Shown: in pieces, positions 6,119 to 6,677 of the stretch
Position numbering within the stretch: the stretch's first letter is position 1
Layout: each line of letters begins with the position of its first letter
Made by a program: the position numbers and the translations under genes
The notes under the pieces: model-generated
The model's database searches: none
The model's input: only the letters and a program-made list of their open reading frames with translations
What the model was told of the DNA's origin: nothing
Assembly (NCBI GenBank): GCA_036510735.1
Contig: DATCDK010000050.1
Coordinates: forward strand, 1 to 6,677
Direction of reading: 5' to 3'
Origin: PALSA-607 sp036510735
Lineage (GTDB): Bacteria > Actinomycetota > Actinomycetes > Acidothermales > Acidothermaceae
Length of the DNA: 6,677 nucleotides

Positions 6119-6619
6119 GTGGAACTCAAGGACAAGCTCGACGAAGTCGTCACCCACGTCGAATCGGCGCGGGCGATGCCGATGTCGGCGTCGTGCATCG
6201 TCAACCGCGGGCAAGTGCTCGCGATGCTCGATGAGATGCGCGACCTGATTCCGGCCGAGGTCCAGCGCGCCGAATCCCTGCTGCATGAGCGCGACGACGT
6301 CGTCGAGGCCGGCCGGCGCGAGGCCGAGGAGATCATCGCCGCGGCGCACCTCGAGCGCGACCGCCTGGTGACCGAGACCGAGGTCCACCGCGAGGCGCTC
6401 GCCGAGGCTGAACGGGTGCTGCATGACGCCGACCGCGAGGCACGGCAGATGCGCCAGGAGGTCGACGACTACGTCGACACGAAGCTGGCGAACTTCGAGA
6501 TCGTGCTGAACAAGACGCTCACCGCGGTGCTGCGCGGCCGCGAGAAGCTTCAGGGTCGAAACGAGATGGAACAGCTGGCCGACGTCCACGGCGAGGAGAT
6601 GCCGCTGCCCGGCGGCTGA
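6119..6619 (+). CDS. sepIVA: SepIVA-like DivIVA-family coiled-coil protein, short form
   Basis: Members of this family are cytoplasmic coiled-coil proteins of actinobacteria; the mycobacterial one (SepIVA, Rv2927c) acts in septation and envelope synthesis. The product here is 166 residues. Its N-terminal part resembles SepIVA in SARAMPMSASCIVNRGQVLAMLDEM (about 16-40) and DLIPAEVQRAE (42-52). A charged alanine-rich coiled coil follows (about 53-116, many E, R, A, no proline). The C-terminal block DDYVDTKLANFEIVLNKTLTAVLRGREKL (116-144) matches the conserved end of the family. From memory the mycobacterial protein is about 245 residues, so the coiled coil here is much shorter. There is no signal peptide or membrane segment. 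Generic annotation may miscall such proteins ATP synthase b-like. It is the last gene before a predicted terminator, 43 nt after coaD. Family assignment is good; the exact cellular role is inferred. Confidence 0.75.
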   Translation: MELKDKLDEVVTHVESARAMPMSASCIVNRGQVLAMLDEMRDLIPAEVQRAESLLHERDDVVEAGRREAEEIIAAAHLERDRLVTETEVHREALAEAERVLHDADREARQMRQEVDDYVDTKLANFEIVLNKTLTAVLRGREKLQGRNEMEQLADVHGEEMPLPGG

Positions 6620-6640
6620 GGCCGGCCGCCGGCACCGGCC
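6620..6640 (+). other. GC-rich inverted repeat just after the sepIVA-like stop
   Basis: GGCCGG (6620-6625) and CCGGCC (6635-6640) can pair into a 6-bp stem with a 9-nt loop directly after the stop codon. No T-run follows. It may protect the 3' end of the mRNA or simply be a product of GC-rich sequence next to the terminator. Confidence 0.4.
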
Positions 6641-6644
6641 AGCC

Positions 6645-6672
6645 CGACCGTTGGTCTCCAGCGGTCGTTCTT
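6645..6672 (+). terminator. Predicted intrinsic terminator of the fakA-sepIVA gene train
   Basis: Positions 6645-6654 pair with 6658-6667 to give a 10-bp stem (nine Watson-Crick pairs and one T-G wobble) closed by the loop TCT, followed by TTCTT at 6668-6672. The stem, tight loop and T-rich tail are what a rho-independent terminator needs. It sits 25 nt after the last stop codon. The tail is short and interrupted by a C, and the window ends 5 nt later. Confidence 0.7.
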
Positions 6673-6677
6673 GCGGC

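Noticed and set aside
5265..6248. Plus-strand open frame of 327 codons across rsmD, coaD and the sepIVA-like start
   Set aside because: It runs out of frame over three conserved genes and is Arg/Ser/Gly-rich with no motif, so it is a shadow frame.

Overview
The window is a stretch of chromosomal housekeeping genes from a high-GC actinobacterium. The support for this is the GC-rich third codon positions, frequent GTG starts, a zinc-motif L28 of actinobacterial type, and above all a SepIVA-like DivIVA-family protein, a family I know only from actinobacteria. Genus cannot be fixed from the sequence. Leu TTA codons occur in fakA, recG and the essential coaD, which argues against a Streptomyces-like organism where TTA is a restricted regulatory codon.

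Layout. At the left edge is the 3' end of a SRPBCC/AHSA1-type gene (+, 5' end outside the window). It converges on rpmB (L28, - strand) with 18 bp between the stop codons, and a 13-15 bp motif is repeated three times across that junction. A short divergent region (about 527-706) holds a good candidate rpmB promoter (TTGGCG-17-GATAGT on the minus strand) and the leader of a plus-strand gene train: fakA-like DAK/DhaL kinase, recG, a pyridoxamine-oxidase-fold protein, rsmD, coaD and a short sepIVA-like gene. A stop/start overlap joins fakA to recG and the oxidase-fold gene to rsmD; the other gaps are 43-50 bp. The train appears to end at a strong predicted intrinsic terminator (10-bp stem, 3-nt loop, T-rich tail) at 6645-6672.

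Functionally the train mixes lipid precursor activation (FakA), replication-fork and recombination repair (RecG), 16S rRNA methylation (RsmD), coenzyme A synthesis (CoaD) and cell-envelope/division organisation (SepIVA-like). The rpmB / DAK kinase / recG / rsmD / coaD neighbourhood is broadly conserved in Gram-positive bacteria. I see no mobile element, CRISPR array, RNA gene or defence system, and no convincing previously undescribed system. The points worth a second look are local: the tandem repeat duplicating the rpmB tail and stop, the short SepIVA-like protein, the acidic insert in RecG, the unassigned flavin/F420-type protein coupled to rsmD, and the closing terminator.
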